Numbered from the stretch's first letter, positions 17,149 to 25,097 are shown. The stretch: 40,260 nt of DNA from Phycisphaerae bacterium (GCA_030601745.1 JAUWBI010000026.1:1-40260), one strand, 5' to 3'. Numbers and translations are program-made. Notes: a model not told the origin generated them from the letters alone.

Positions 17149-17901
17149 CTACGGTTTGCACAACTTGCAGGGTCTTTTGCCGGCTTCTATCGCTTCCTCT
17201 CTGCCGTTATAACCTACGAGATTTTTCACCAAGATTCTCTTTACCCAACGACAGTCGGGCTTGTGGAAGACCTTGCTGTTTTTCGATGCAACATATTTGT
17301 ATTCGGCTGTTGTCGGTTTGACAGTCGGTTTGGTCTGCTTGCCGGTGACGGCCGGCAAAACAGCGGCAATATCATTGGCGTCAGCGGCGCGCTTGGCCGG
17401 TGGATTTGCAGCAAGATAATCAGCGATGAATGCATCAATTAAAATCTTTATATTGCTCTTGATGTGCTTAACAAACCGCTGTGGAGACGAGTTTGAAAGC
17501 CACGAAAGTTCCCAAGTAACGGCGGTAATCTTCTCTTCGGGATTTCTGGCTAAAGTAACTTCCTGTTTTAAAAGAACATCTATGTTATCAACGAACATTT
17601 CCTGATGAGGGATTTTGTATGCTTTGATCCTTATCTGCAGGCGAGGTGGCCCATACATATACTCGGGTATGGTCTTAACACCAGTTTGTTCAAGCCGTGT
17701 TGTAATATCTTTTCTGATATCCTCTTCTTTCAAGCCTGCTTCTCTTGCCTCTTTAGTAGTACTCACTGAAACGACCATACTTGTAATTAACCTTAAAGAC
17801 TTCTGTTTGCTGCTTAATTTAGCAAAGGAACTCACGGGCAATGCCCCCAATAAACACATAGCCAAAGCTGTTGTTAGAAGGGAGTGTTTTTTAGTTTTCA
17901 T
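17149..17901 (-). CDS. Secreted protein with C-terminal Ada-like zinc-site motif
   Basis: This 250-residue protein has a signal peptide (about 1-27, ending SSFA). The middle region, with alternating charged and beta-like segments, is unfamiliar. The last ~45 residues form FHKPDCRWVKRI...EEAIEAGKRPCKLCKP, giving His213, Cys217, Cys245 and Cys248. This H/C-x-C...C-x2-C layout resembles the short metal-binding module related to the N-terminus of Ada, often found at the end of secreted nucleases and envelope proteins. The function is unknown. It stands alone; the REP-like repeats lie upstream of it. Confidence 0.75.
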   Translation of the reverse strand: MKTKKHSLLTTALAMCLLGALPVSSFAKLSSKQKSLRLITSMVVSVSTTKEAREAGLKEEDIRKDITTRLEQTGVKTIPEYMYGPPRLQIRIKAYKIPHQEMFVDNIDVLLKQEVTLARNPEEKITAVTWELSWLSNSSPQRFVKHIKSNIKILIDAFIADYLAANPPAKRAADANDIAAVLPAVTGKQTKPTVKPTTAEYKYVASKNSKVFHKPDCRWVKRILVKNLVGYNGREEAIEAGKRPCKLCKP

Positions 17902-18042
17902 AATTTTCCTCTCTTTCTACAATATTAGTTGTTGATTTTTGTTTTTCTGAAGACCAAACAAATCCCCAAATAAATTTGGTGGCTAAACAGTTTCTACAAC
18001 CTAAATATAAGATTGCTTCGCTTTTCTAGCAATGCATTTTCA

Positions 18043-18074
18043 TGTTTCGTCGCCGTGGCGGCGACGGCTAAACA
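18043..18074. repeat. REP-like palindrome with GCTAAACA tail
   Basis: CGTCGCCG-TGG-CGGCGACG (18048-18066) is a perfect 8-bp hairpin flanked by TGTTT and GCTAAACA (18067-18074). It lies just after the 3' end of the sugar isomerase-like gene. A tail without a hairpin occurs at 17982-17989. Confidence 0.6.
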
Positions 18075-18085
18075 ACTCTGATACC

Positions 18086-19057
18086 TTAGCTAACACCTAA
18101 TGCTTTGTTTACCGCAGCCCTCATTTTAGCCAGGCCGGTCTTCGCTACCGTCAGCGGGTCCTGCTTCCAGTAGGTCGGGTTGAATAGTTCCAGCGACAGT
18201 ACCGCCCTGCCGGCGTTTGCGTGGAGGTCGCGCAGGATTTGTGTCAGCGGTGCGATGCCGTCACCGGGGTAGACGCGGTCACGGTCGCTTATCCTGTCAC
18301 GCGGCGGCTCAGCAGGGTAGTCGTTCAGGTGAAAGACGTGGATAGCTTGGGCGCTGAGCAGTTTCAGGCCGGTGAAATCCGAGCCGCCCTTATAGATGTG
18401 ATAGACATCAGGCAACAAGCAGGCGTTGGGGTGGCCGCTTTCGAGCACCACGAACATCGACTGGCCTAATCGGTGGAGGTTCTTTGAAGAGCCCCATATC
18501 TCGACCTGCGGCACGATGCCGAACTGCTCGCCCAGTTCCAGAAGCACCCGATACCGCTCGGCTGCCTTCATCAGGTCGAGTCCTGCCTTGCGTGTTGCAC
18601 CGGCTGGAGGCGCTGCGATGCGTTTGCCGCCGATGCGGGCGAGTATATCCATATCGCGCTTAGCTTGCTCAAGGCCTTTAGCACGTTCGCTGTCGTCGTC
18701 CACAATCCAGCGGAAAAAGCTAATAGCACTTTCAACGGTCAGTCCGAGGTCGGTGATGCGTTTGCGCAGGTCTTTGAGGTTACCGCCGCTGTTAGCATAG
18801 TCGTGGATTTTGGCGACCCACGGCTCGATGGCATCATAGCCGGCCTTTGCAGTAATGTCTATCTCCTGGGCGATACTTAGCTTCTGCCCGCGGATAGTGC
18901 CGGTGTTGAGGCAGTAGCGGAAGGAAGCGGTTCTGCTGGCGTCAGCGCTGTTTGCCTCCTTAGAGGCGGCGGCGCTACAGCCAGTGGTTACGGCGGCGCC
19001 GATGGCAGCGCCGGTGGCGGCCAGCAATTGACGTCGAGACAGGTAGTTTCTACTCAT
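18086..19057 (-). CDS. Tat-exported sugar phosphate isomerase/epimerase family protein
   Basis: This 323-residue protein begins with a twin-arginine signal, SRRQLLAATGA, and then TTGCSAAA, so it may become a Tat-exported lipoprotein. The mature part is a xylose-isomerase-like TIM barrel (AP endonuclease 2 family): an early RYCLNTGTIRG strand, FHLNDYPAEPPRDRI and a YPGDGIAPL segment near the metal site, and a C-terminal LSLELFNPTYW strand. Relatives act on inositols and keto-sugars. Its substrate cannot be deduced. A Tat-exported isomerase fits with the Tat-exported oxidoreductase at 36.7 kb and the other sugar enzymes in the window. Confidence 0.88.
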   Translation of the reverse strand: MSRNYLSRRQLLAATGAAIGAAVTTGCSAAASKEANSADASRTASFRYCLNTGTIRGQKLSIAQEIDITAKAGYDAIEPWVAKIHDYANSGGNLKDLRKRITDLGLTVESAISFFRWIVDDDSERAKGLEQAKRDMDILARIGGKRIAAPPAGATRKAGLDLMKAAERYRVLLELGEQFGIVPQVEIWGSSKNLHRLGQSMFVVLESGHPNACLLPDVYHIYKGGSDFTGLKLLSAQAIHVFHLNDYPAEPPRDRISDRDRVYPGDGIAPLTQILRDLHANAGRAVLSLELFNPTYWKQDPLTVAKTGLAKMRAAVNKALGVS

Positions 19058-19091
19058 AGTCGTCTCCTTGCGTTGATATTATTTCATTGAA

Positions 19092-19118
19092 AGCAGCCGT
19101 TGCGGCTACTGCTAAACA
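19092..19118. repeat. REP-like palindrome with GCTAAACA tail
   Basis: An imperfect hairpin around AGCAGCCG-TTG-CGGCT leads into CTGCTAAACA, ending at 19118. This third member of the family lies between the sugar isomerase-like gene and the DUF1805 gene. Confidence 0.45.
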
Positions 19119-19143
19119 ATTTTGTACCGGTGTTTATATAACT

Positions 19144-19455
19144 TTACGCTATAAGCGCAAAGGCGTCGGTAACATCCATACCTTCTTTGATACCGAGGGC
19201 TTGGGCTTTTGCGTTTGCCTTTGTAACCCTGCGATTTGGGAAGCGCTCAAGCGTGCCTATGGGATTGTCCGGTGTGCTTTCGACTATTGCCGCGGCAACG
19301 CCGTAGCCCTCGCAGGCCTCGACATCAATAGCAGGACAGGCCAAAAAGCCCTTGGAGCCGGTAACTAACAGGATATTAAACGCCGCCCATTTGGTCTGCA
19401 CGCCCTCTACCAGGCCGTTCGGCGTCTGATACGTCTTTGTATGGACTTCCATCAT
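19144..19455 (-). CDS. DUF1805 (YunC-like) protein
   Basis: This 103-residue protein matches the DUF1805/YunC type from memory: a strand-rich start, LVEGVQTKWAAFNILLVTGSKGFLAC, then a CxA-ID...A-x-V segment (ACPAIDVEACEGYGVAAAIV). The family has no established biochemical role. AGGGG lies 3 bases from the first ATG and 6 from the second (19452), so the second may be used. It lies 57 bases from the 3' side of the phosphomutase gene on the same strand, so the two may share a transcript. A half-copy of the CATTCCTG hairpin repeat (19467-19489) lies between them. Confidence 0.8.
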   Translation of the reverse strand: MMEVHTKTYQTPNGLVEGVQTKWAAFNILLVTGSKGFLACPAIDVEACEGYGVAAAIVESTPDNPIGTLERFPNRRVTKANAKAQALGIKEGMDVTDAFALIA

Positions 19456-19512
19456 TGTCCCCTCTCGTCATTCCTGTGGAAGCAGGAATGTATTGCCTTT
19501 TTACTTTTTAGT

Positions 19513-20889
19513 TTATTGCCCTACCGGCTTGCCGAGCTTTTGCTCGATTTCGGACAGTTTGTAGTCGAGCAGTTCTTCGCTCTTTGCCTCTATGTTCAGT
19601 CGCAGCAGATGTTCGGTATTGCTCGGCCGACAATTAAACCACCAGTCTTTATACCGGACAGTAACACCATCCAGATGGTCGACCTGGCCGTCTTTGTATC
19701 TTTTTGCAAGCTCATCCATTTTGGTTTGCTTATCATCGACCTTGAAGTTTACCTCGCCGCTGCTGTAGTATCTCCGCAGCGGCTCAATGAGCTCGCTTAC
19801 CGGCACTTCGGCGTCACTAACAATGTTCAATATGTGCACGAGGGTAATCAATCCTGAATCGGTGTAGTAGTTGTCGCGATAATAGAAGTGGCCGGAAAGC
19901 TCTCCGCCGAATATGGCGTGTGAATCTCGCAGGGCCTTTTTTATAAAAGCATGTCCGACGCGTTCTCTGCGCGGCGTGCCTCCGTTTTTGATAATCTCTT
20001 CGACAACGACCCAACTGCTGCGCAAATCATAAACGACCGTTGACTTCGGTTCCTTCTTTAAGAAATACGGCACCATCAAAGCCGTCATCAAGTCGCAGCC
20101 AACAGTAACACCTTTCTCATCAACCATTGACAATCTGTCGGCGTCGCCGTCGAAGCAAAGCCCGAAATCACACTTTTTTCTTCTTACTGCTGCTTTTACC
20201 TGGGTCAGATTTTCTTCAACGAGGGGGTTGGGCTCATGTTTGAATTTTCCCGTGTGGGCGAAGTTAAGCGGTATTATTTCTATCGGCAAATCACCGAAAA
20301 TCGCCGGCACCATCTTGCCGGCCATTCCGTTTGAGGCGTCAATGGCGACTTTCAGCGGCCTTATATTCGGCTGGAGAAACTTCAGGACATGATTTTTGTA
20401 TTCGGCGGTCAAATCATATTTTTTTACCGAGCCGGTAACCTTGCCTTTGGTGTGAAGCAAAGCCATTGCGAGATGCTCTATATCCTTCAAGCCGGTATCG
20501 ATACCGACAGGTGTGGCCTTCAGGCCGGATATCTTAAAGCCGTTATACTTGGCCGGGTTGTGCGAGGCTGTAACCTGCACACCGCCGCAGGTGCCCAGAT
20601 GATTGATTGCAAAGTACATCTGGGGTGTATCAATCATTCCAATATCAATTACATTTATACCGGTGGAATTAATTCCTTTTATAAGGGCACGTGCTATCGC
20701 TTCGCTGTGTGTTCTCATATCACGACCGACGCACAGTGTGCGGGCATTAGCCTGGCCGCGTTCAAAGCCGCGAAGCAAAGACGGCAAAAATCGGGCTGCG
20801 GCACAGCCGATTTTCCACGCATCTTCTTCGTTGATTTGGTCGGGATAAACGCCTCTTATATCGTATGCCTTGAATATTCCAGGGTCCAT
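19513..20889 (-). CDS. Phosphomannomutase/phosphoglucomutase
   Basis: This 458-residue alpha-D-phosphohexomutase converts hexose 6-phosphates and 1-phosphates for sugar-nucleotide and polysaccharide synthesis. The catalytic phosphoserine loop is TASHNPAKYNG (Ser109), the magnesium loop DGDADR (247-252), and the sugar-binding loop GGELSGHFYYRD. The C-terminal phosphate-binding domain has RPSNTEHLLRLNIEA. Length and domain order fit the AlgC/ManB type with dual specificity. The gene starts with ATG near 20889 and seems complete. Confidence 0.95.
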   Translation of the reverse strand: MDPGIFKAYDIRGVYPDQINEEDAWKIGCAAARFLPSLLRGFERGQANARTLCVGRDMRTHSEAIARALIKGINSTGINVIDIGMIDTPQMYFAINHLGTCGGVQVTASHNPAKYNGFKISGLKATPVGIDTGLKDIEHLAMALLHTKGKVTGSVKKYDLTAEYKNHVLKFLQPNIRPLKVAIDASNGMAGKMVPAIFGDLPIEIIPLNFAHTGKFKHEPNPLVEENLTQVKAAVRRKKCDFGLCFDGDADRLSMVDEKGVTVGCDLMTALMVPYFLKKEPKSTVVYDLRSSWVVVEEIIKNGGTPRRERVGHAFIKKALRDSHAIFGGELSGHFYYRDNYYTDSGLITLVHILNIVSDAEVPVSELIEPLRRYYSSGEVNFKVDDKQTKMDELAKRYKDGQVDHLDGVTVRYKDWWFNCRPSNTEHLLRLNIEAKSEELLDYKLSEIEQKLGKPVGQ

Positions 20890-20987
20890 CTTGTAGACTT
20901 CCTTAATTGTGTAAGCAATTCACTGGATACTATATACCACCGGCGGCCGGAATGTCAACAAGGAATGGACAACAAGGCGGGATGGCC

Positions 20988-21689
20988 TTAATTGGCGATG
21001 TGAATCAGGTAAAGGCCGCCAAGGATAACCAATACGCCACATATCGCTTTGATTATTATTGTGGCCCTGGATTTCTCGTTCCAGTTCATATACCTCTGAA
21101 CAAGCTCGGTGGAGATTCCCGCCAGGACGATGACCGAGCAATGCCCCAGGCCGTAAACTATGAGCAGAGAAATTCCATACAAAAGCTTTGTTGAAGCCAC
21201 TTTGAAGGTTACTCCGAGCATAGGTGCCATATAGGCAAAAGTACAGGGTCCCAGGGCGATGCCGAAGACCAGGCCGAGGATGAAGGCAGCAAGTAGGCCC
21301 CTGCGTTTCATACCTACCCGGCCCGGTGCCGACCAGGGCATAGGGAGTACGCCCAACAGGTGCAATCCGACAATAAAAAAGATTACTGCGACAAAATAAT
21401 TTCCGTATCGCCCGACATCGCCCAGCATTCGACCGACGGCAGCGGTAATTGCGCCGATGGCTGCAATGGTAATCAGGATGCCGACAGCAAACAGTGTAGA
21501 TATGTAAAAAGCCCGCCGAGTTGAGATACGTCCCTGCTCGTCAATGAAGCCGACGATTAAAGGAATGCTCGCCAGGTGACAGGGGCTGAGAACGATGCTG
21601 AGTATTCCCCAGGCAAACGCCGCCACAAAAGCGATTGCAGGTGAACCCTCGACCGCATGTGTTAAAGTTGTAAAAAGCTGCTGTATCAT
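20988..21689 (-). CDS. CcdA/DsbD-type thiol-disulfide membrane transporter
   Basis: This 233-residue protein has six hydrophobic helices. Two conserved half-sites each contain a Cys: SPCHLASIPL (Cys37) and GPCTFAYMAP (Cys149). In the CcdA family this pair passes reducing equivalents from cytoplasmic thioredoxin to the outside of the membrane. Its start overlaps the stop of the thioredoxin-like gene by 4 bases, implying translational coupling. Its partner is probably that anchored thioredoxin. Placement at the end of an arsR-permease operon suggests it helps keep thiols reduced for metalloid handling rather than for cytochrome c assembly. Confidence 0.9.
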   Translation of the reverse strand: MIQQLFTTLTHAVEGSPAIAFVAAFAWGILSIVLSPCHLASIPLIVGFIDEQGRISTRRAFYISTLFAVGILITIAAIGAITAAVGRMLGDVGRYGNYFVAVIFFIVGLHLLGVLPMPWSAPGRVGMKRRGLLAAFILGLVFGIALGPCTFAYMAPMLGVTFKVASTKLLYGISLLIVYGLGHCSVIVLAGISTELVQRYMNWNEKSRATIIIKAICGVLVILGGLYLIHIAN

Positions 21690-22096
21690 CTTGTTTTTTC
21701 AAGTTCGACGCCAAGCTCATTCCATTTATTGAGGATATCTTCCCTGGACATAAAGCCCTCGTGCCGGAAAAGCTCTTTGCCGGAAGCGTCGAAGAATATC
21801 TGTGTGGGGATAATTGTAACCCCGTACTGTTCTGCGAAGTCGGGATTTATGGAGACATCAAGGAAATCCACTTGAAGTCTGCCGGTATATTCCGTCTTGA
21901 GCTCTTCGAGAATTGGCGCCATCAGCTTGCAGGGTATGCATTTTTTGGCACCGACGTCAACCAGTCGCGGGATTGCTTTGGTGTGAACATCGTCTTGCGT
22001 GACCAAGGCTGGGGACATCCTTTGCTTTAGAATAATTACGATGCAGACAGCGAGCACCAACACTGCCACAATAGTGATTTTTACCAGCTTACTCAT
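21686..22096 (-). CDS. Membrane-anchored thioredoxin-like protein
   Basis: This 136-residue protein has an N-terminal membrane anchor (about residues 7-24) and then a thioredoxin fold facing outward. The active site is CIPC (Cys53, Cys56), and the cis-Pro loop GVTIIPTQIFFD is present. It probably exchanges electrons with the CcdA-like protein encoded immediately downstream, whose start it overlaps by 4 bases. The operon context points to periplasmic or extracytoplasmic thiol reduction linked to the metal efflux genes. Confidence 0.92.
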   Translation of the reverse strand: MSKLVKITIVAVLVLAVCIVIILKQRMSPALVTQDDVHTKAIPRLVDVGAKKCIPCKLMAPILEELKTEYTGRLQVDFLDVSINPDFAEQYGVTIIPTQIFFDASGKELFRHEGFMSREDILNKWNELGVELEKTR

Positions 22097-22144
22097 ATTT
22101 GACCGAACCTTTCAATTTCTGTGTTCTTGTTAAAACAGCCTGGA

Positions 22145-22378
22145 CTACGCGAGCATTGGCTTGATTTCATCTGAGCTGGCAACTTTGCCGACGACCTTTA
22201 CCTGGCCGTCGACAGCGAGGGCCGGCGTCATCATCACGCCGAATTTCATAATGTCATTTATGTCCGTTACCTTCTCCAGTGTGTATTCGATGCCCAAATC
22301 CTTTGCTGCCGTTTCTGCGTTTTCCGCCAGCTTTTTGCATTTAGGACATCCTGGTCCGAGAATTTGTAATTTCTTCAT
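22145..22378 (-). CDS. Small thioredoxin/glutaredoxin-like protein (TM0996/MTH895 type)
   Basis: This 77-residue cytoplasmic protein has the redox site GPGCPKC (Cys11, Cys14) near the N-terminus and the MMTPALAVDGQVKVVGK cis-Pro strand. Size and motifs fit the redox-active disulfide protein 2 group, often encoded beside arsP-like permeases and arsR genes. It may supply reducing power for the neighbouring flavin reductase, permease or CcdA systems. It lies 48 bases upstream of the anchored thioredoxin gene on the same strand. Confidence 0.9.
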   Translation of the reverse strand: MKKLQILGPGCPKCKKLAENAETAAKDLGIEYTLEKVTDINDIMKFGVMMTPALAVDGQVKVVGKVASSDEIKPMLA

Positions 22379-22478
22379 TTTTCACCTTTCCTTTAAGAGT
22401 GTTCCAGAGGTCATCCAGCCCTGTCGATAGCGATTCGAAACCCTTGCCAGGCCATATTTTGCCGTTGGCTTTTGCCAT
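22341..22478 (-). CDS. Possible 45-residue protein, function unknown
   Basis: A short frame begins with ATG at 22478, 8 bases after the flavin reductase stop, and runs 45 codons, overlapping the start of the thioredoxin-like gene by 38 bases. It reads MAKANGKIWPGKGFE, then SLSTGLDDLWNTLKGK. The Trp/Gly-rich, amphipathic sequence is not random-looking, and the frame fills a gap in an otherwise compact operon. The ribosome binding site is weak. I do not recognise the family. Confidence 0.4.
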   Translation of the reverse strand: MAKANGKIWPGKGFESLSTGLDDLWNTLKGKVKNEEITNSRTRMS

Positions 22479-22485
22479 ATCCGTT

Positions 22486-23190
22486 TTAAGCGAGGCCGGC
22501 CAATTGCAGAGCAGTCTCAGCGACTCGACTGCCGAGATTCCTGGCGGTTGTCATACCAAACTCGTCTCTGGTTACGTCTCCCTTGCCGTCATTCCATACA
22601 GTCGCCCCGATACGTGCGCCTGGTTTTGCGTCGCCTACGATGACCATCTCCTGGCAAAGCAAGGCCGCCTGGACCGATTGAATAGTCAGCTCTTGTCCGC
22701 CATTACGGGCGCCACCCACCGCGAGCACCCCTGCAACCTTGTTGCTAAGTGCGAAGTTGTTTTTCCGAAAGGCAATGCACCGGTCGAGAAATGCCTTGCA
22801 AAGCGATGTCATGTTGGCGAAGTAAACCGGGGTACCTATGATGATACCCTTTACTTTCGGGTCGCTGAGTTTCGGGACGAGCTTTTGAAAATCATCTTGC
22901 TGCCCCGGTGCCGGCGGCAATCCGGCGGCCAGCGAGCCATCGATTTTCATTCCGGCCAGTTCGATAAGCTCGACCTCAATTCTGCGATCGACCTGGGCTG
23001 CGGCCTGCAGACAGACCTGCAGAGAAGCCGCTGTGGTCTTACCCTTGCGTGGACTACAGGCGATACCAATAATCCGGACCTTACCGGGTTTTTGTCGCGG
23101 GCCGGCATAGACCGTGTTGGCTGCAACATCGATTGCAACCGCTGCGCCCACAGCTCCGATGAGCTTCCTTCGACTTAATTTCTGTGCCAT
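22486..23190 (-). CDS. Tat-exported NADPH-dependent FMN reductase / flavodoxin-fold protein
   Basis: This 234-residue protein starts with a twin-arginine signal (SRRKLIGAVGAAVAI, residues 6-20). The mature part has the flavin phosphate loop GIACSPRKGKTTA (42-54) and the GTPVYFANMTSLCKAFLDR segment (119-137) of the NADPH-dependent FMN reductase family. I chose the ATG at 23190 because AGGAG lies 8 bases before it; a long upstream frame extends through the permease end and is not real. Such flavoproteins occur in arsenic loci (ArsH-like), but the Tat export here is unusual for a NADPH enzyme. It lies between the permease and thioredoxin genes. Confidence 0.88.
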   Translation of the reverse strand: MAQKLSRRKLIGAVGAAVAIDVAANTVYAGPRQKPGKVRIIGIACSPRKGKTTAASLQVCLQAAAQVDRRIEVELIELAGMKIDGSLAAGLPPAPGQQDDFQKLVPKLSDPKVKGIIIGTPVYFANMTSLCKAFLDRCIAFRKNNFALSNKVAGVLAVGGARNGGQELTIQSVQAALLCQEMVIVGDAKPGARIGATVWNDGKGDVTRDEFGMTTARNLGSRVAETALQLAGLA

Positions 23191-23267
23191 TCTTTTTCTC
23201 CTACACATTGTTAATTTTTTGCCGAGCTTTATAGTGTACAGTGTACAAAACTTCTTATTCTCGTAAT

Positions 23268-24584
23268 TTACTTCGAGACGGCCCCGAATAGTATCCCAAC
23301 GACTGTGGACATAACGACTACGAGTATGATAAAAACGAGCGTCTTGCGATTTCCCATTACCTTCCTGATGACAAGGATGTTCGGCAGCGACAGGGCGGGT
23401 CCTGCCAGCAGCAGTGCCAATACCGGCCCATTGTGCATTCCGAGCTTCATCAGGGCCTGCGTGATGGGAATCTCGGTCAGCGTGGCGAAATACCAGAAAG
23501 TACCAATGACGCTGGCTGCGAGGTTGCTTCGCAGACTGTTGTCGCCTACCCACTGTGCGACTTGCTTTTCGGGCAGCAAAACGCTCACGAAGCCGACGAC
23601 GAACACCCCGCCATACAGCAGCGGCACGAGCAGCTTGGTGAACTGCCATGTGTTGTGCATCCATTCGCGAATTTCATCCCTCTCGAACCATCGCCAGGCC
23701 ATAATGACAACCGCCAGCGCCATCAGTCCCGCCAGATACCAGCGGACGTGATAGACGGTAAGTACCCACGTCTTCCGCTCCTGCATCTCGGCAATCTCGG
23801 TTTTAGGTAACATTATCTTATCGCCTGACTTTTCCGAGCCGAGGTTTTGCTCGAGTTGAAAACGAACGGTATCCTTTGTCTCATGAATGACGACGGCCTT
23901 GAATTCTCGGCCGTCAGTTGTTTTCACGACAACATTGCCGGGGTTGAACCAGTCGCTGAACACAAGAAACAAAATCATACAGGCGAGGTAGAGAGCCGTC
24001 TTGCCAATGTGGCGACGGGGCTTTTCGAGCTCGGGCATCTGGAGGGCAGCTTCGACCTTTGCCCGCTCGCCTTTGCGAAACACTGTCGCCATCAGCAGGC
24101 CGATGACCACTGCAAAAACTATAGCGCCGACAGCCCGTGCGACACCGATGGATAAGCCCAGGACACGGGCGCTCAAGAAAATGGCAAGCACGTTTATGGC
24201 AGGGCCTGAGTACAGGAAGGCCGAGGCCGGCCCGAGGCCTGCGCCAAGCTGATAGATGCCGGCAAACATAGGCAGGACGCTGCACGAGCAAACCGCCAGA
24301 ACGCAGCCCGACACCGACGCCACGGCGTATGCCAGGACAGGGTTGGCATTTGGTCCCAGATACCGCATTACTGAGGCTTTAGATAAAAACGTAATGATGG
24401 CTCCAGCGATGAACAGTGCAGGCACGACGCAGGCTAAAGTATGATTACGGGCATACCACTGCAGCAGTCGAAACGCTTCCTGAATCGCCTCTTGAATTTT
24501 CGGGTTGCCCAACGGCAGAGCGTAAGCCACAAGAAAGATGGTGACGAGGGCAGCAAATATCTTCCATTCCGTTTTCCAGTTCAC
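23268..24584 (-). CDS. Permease of the ArsP / SO_0444 metal or organoarsenical efflux family
   Basis: This 438-residue membrane protein has about eight hydrophobic helices in two halves. The first half holds GCVLAVCSCSVLP (Cys94, Cys99, Cys101), the CxC-type metal-thiol motif of the family, and SGPAINVLAIFLSAR. The two halves are split by a soluble stretch of about 60 residues (213-272) with a KTTDGREFKAVVI strand, possibly a small metal- or thiol-interacting domain. It most likely exports a thiol-reactive metalloid or metal. The neighbours fit: ArsR upstream by 15 bases, flavin reductase and thioredoxins downstream. The exact substrate (organoarsenical, Cu or Zn) is not resolved. Confidence 0.9.
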   Translation of the reverse strand: MNWKTEWKIFAALVTIFLVAYALPLGNPKIQEAIQEAFRLLQWYARNHTLACVVPALFIAGAIITFLSKASVMRYLGPNANPVLAYAVASVSGCVLAVCSCSVLPMFAGIYQLGAGLGPASAFLYSGPAINVLAIFLSARVLGLSIGVARAVGAIVFAVVIGLLMATVFRKGERAKVEAALQMPELEKPRRHIGKTALYLACMILFLVFSDWFNPGNVVVKTTDGREFKAVVIHETKDTVRFQLEQNLGSEKSGDKIMLPKTEIAEMQERKTWVLTVYHVRWYLAGLMALAVVIMAWRWFERDEIREWMHNTWQFTKLLVPLLYGGVFVVGFVSVLLPEKQVAQWVGDNSLRSNLAASVIGTFWYFATLTEIPITQALMKLGMHNGPVLALLLAGPALSLPNILVIRKVMGNRKTLVFIILVVVMSTVVGILFGAVSK

Positions 24585-24599
24585 AGCGAAACTCCCAAA

Positions 24600-24929
24600 C
24601 TACAGAGCGGCGAGCAGCTTTTGGTTATCTTTGGCCTGCTGCTTCAAGACACCAGTTACGCAGGCGAAGAAATCGAGAATGCAGGGTGTCCTGAGCCGGT
24701 AGATGACCTTGAGGCCTTCTTTGCGATACTCCAGCACGCCGGCATTAACCATTACCGAAAGATGCCGCGAAACGTTCGACCTTTCAGAGCCGACGTACTC
24801 GGCTATATCGCAGACGCATTGCTGGCCGTCTTTTAGAAAATCCACAATCGCAATTCGCAACGGATGGGCTATCGCCTTGGCGATTTCCGCCTGTTTTTCA
24901 AATAATAACTGCTTTTTCTTGGTTAACAT
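24600..24929 (-). CDS. arsR: ArsR-family metal-sensing repressor
   Basis: This 109-residue winged-helix repressor has the ArsR helix 3 motif CVCDIAEYVGSERSNVSRHL, with the CxC pair (about residues 38 and 40) that binds As(III) or a similar soft metal. A second Cys pair follows in TPCILDFFACVTG. Metal binding should release DNA and induce the operon. An inverted repeat overlaps its own -10 element (see 24953-24999), so autoregulation is likely. The permease starts 15 bases downstream. Confidence 0.93.
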   Translation of the reverse strand: MLTKKKQLLFEKQAEIAKAIAHPLRIAIVDFLKDGQQCVCDIAEYVGSERSNVSRHLSVMVNAGVLEYRKEGLKVIYRLRTPCILDFFACVTGVLKQQAKDNQKLLAAL

Positions 24930-24952
24930 CGCACATCTCCAACTAAATGACT

Positions 24953-24999
24953 ATATGATTATATACTCACATAATAATATAAGGTTCAAATAAAATCAA
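24953..24999 (-). promoter_or_regulatory. arsR promoter with overlapping operator
   Basis: Read on the minus strand: TTGATT (24994-24999), a 17-base spacer, TATTAT (24971-24976). The inverted repeat ATATGATTAT (24953-24962) / ATAATAATAT (24971-24980), 9 of 10 matched with an 8-base spacer, covers the -10 element and start region, the usual placing of an ArsR operator. Confidence 0.65.
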
Positions 25000-25029
25000 G
25001 TATTTTTTGAAAAAATTCTGTTTTTTTGT

Positions 25030-25058
25030 TTGACAGGGATGAGAGTATGATGTATCAT
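25030..25058 (+). promoter_or_regulatory. Sigma-70 promoter of the membrane protein / regulator pair
   Basis: TTGACA (25030-25035), a 17-base spacer and TATCAT (25053-25058) predict a transcript start near 25065. This rules out in-frame start codons upstream of that point and supports the ATG at 25098. Confidence 0.7.
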
Positions 25059-25097
25059 TGGTTTGTATCAAAAACTGGTTTTTGGGAGATAACAGAA

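Noticed and set aside
20389-20991. 200-residue plus-strand frame
   Set aside because: It is antisense to the phosphomutase gene, with no start signal.
22399-23178. 259-residue plus-strand frame
   Set aside because: It is antisense to the Tat-exported flavin reductase and has no recognisable domain.
23235-23247. Double TGTACA motif upstream of the flavin reductase as an operator
   Set aside because: It is short and found once; no regulator with that motif can be named, so it is not listed as a site.
23191-23664. N-terminal extension of the flavin reductase frame
   Set aside because: It overlaps the end of the permease gene; the AGGAG and Tat signal mark the ATG at 23190 as the start.
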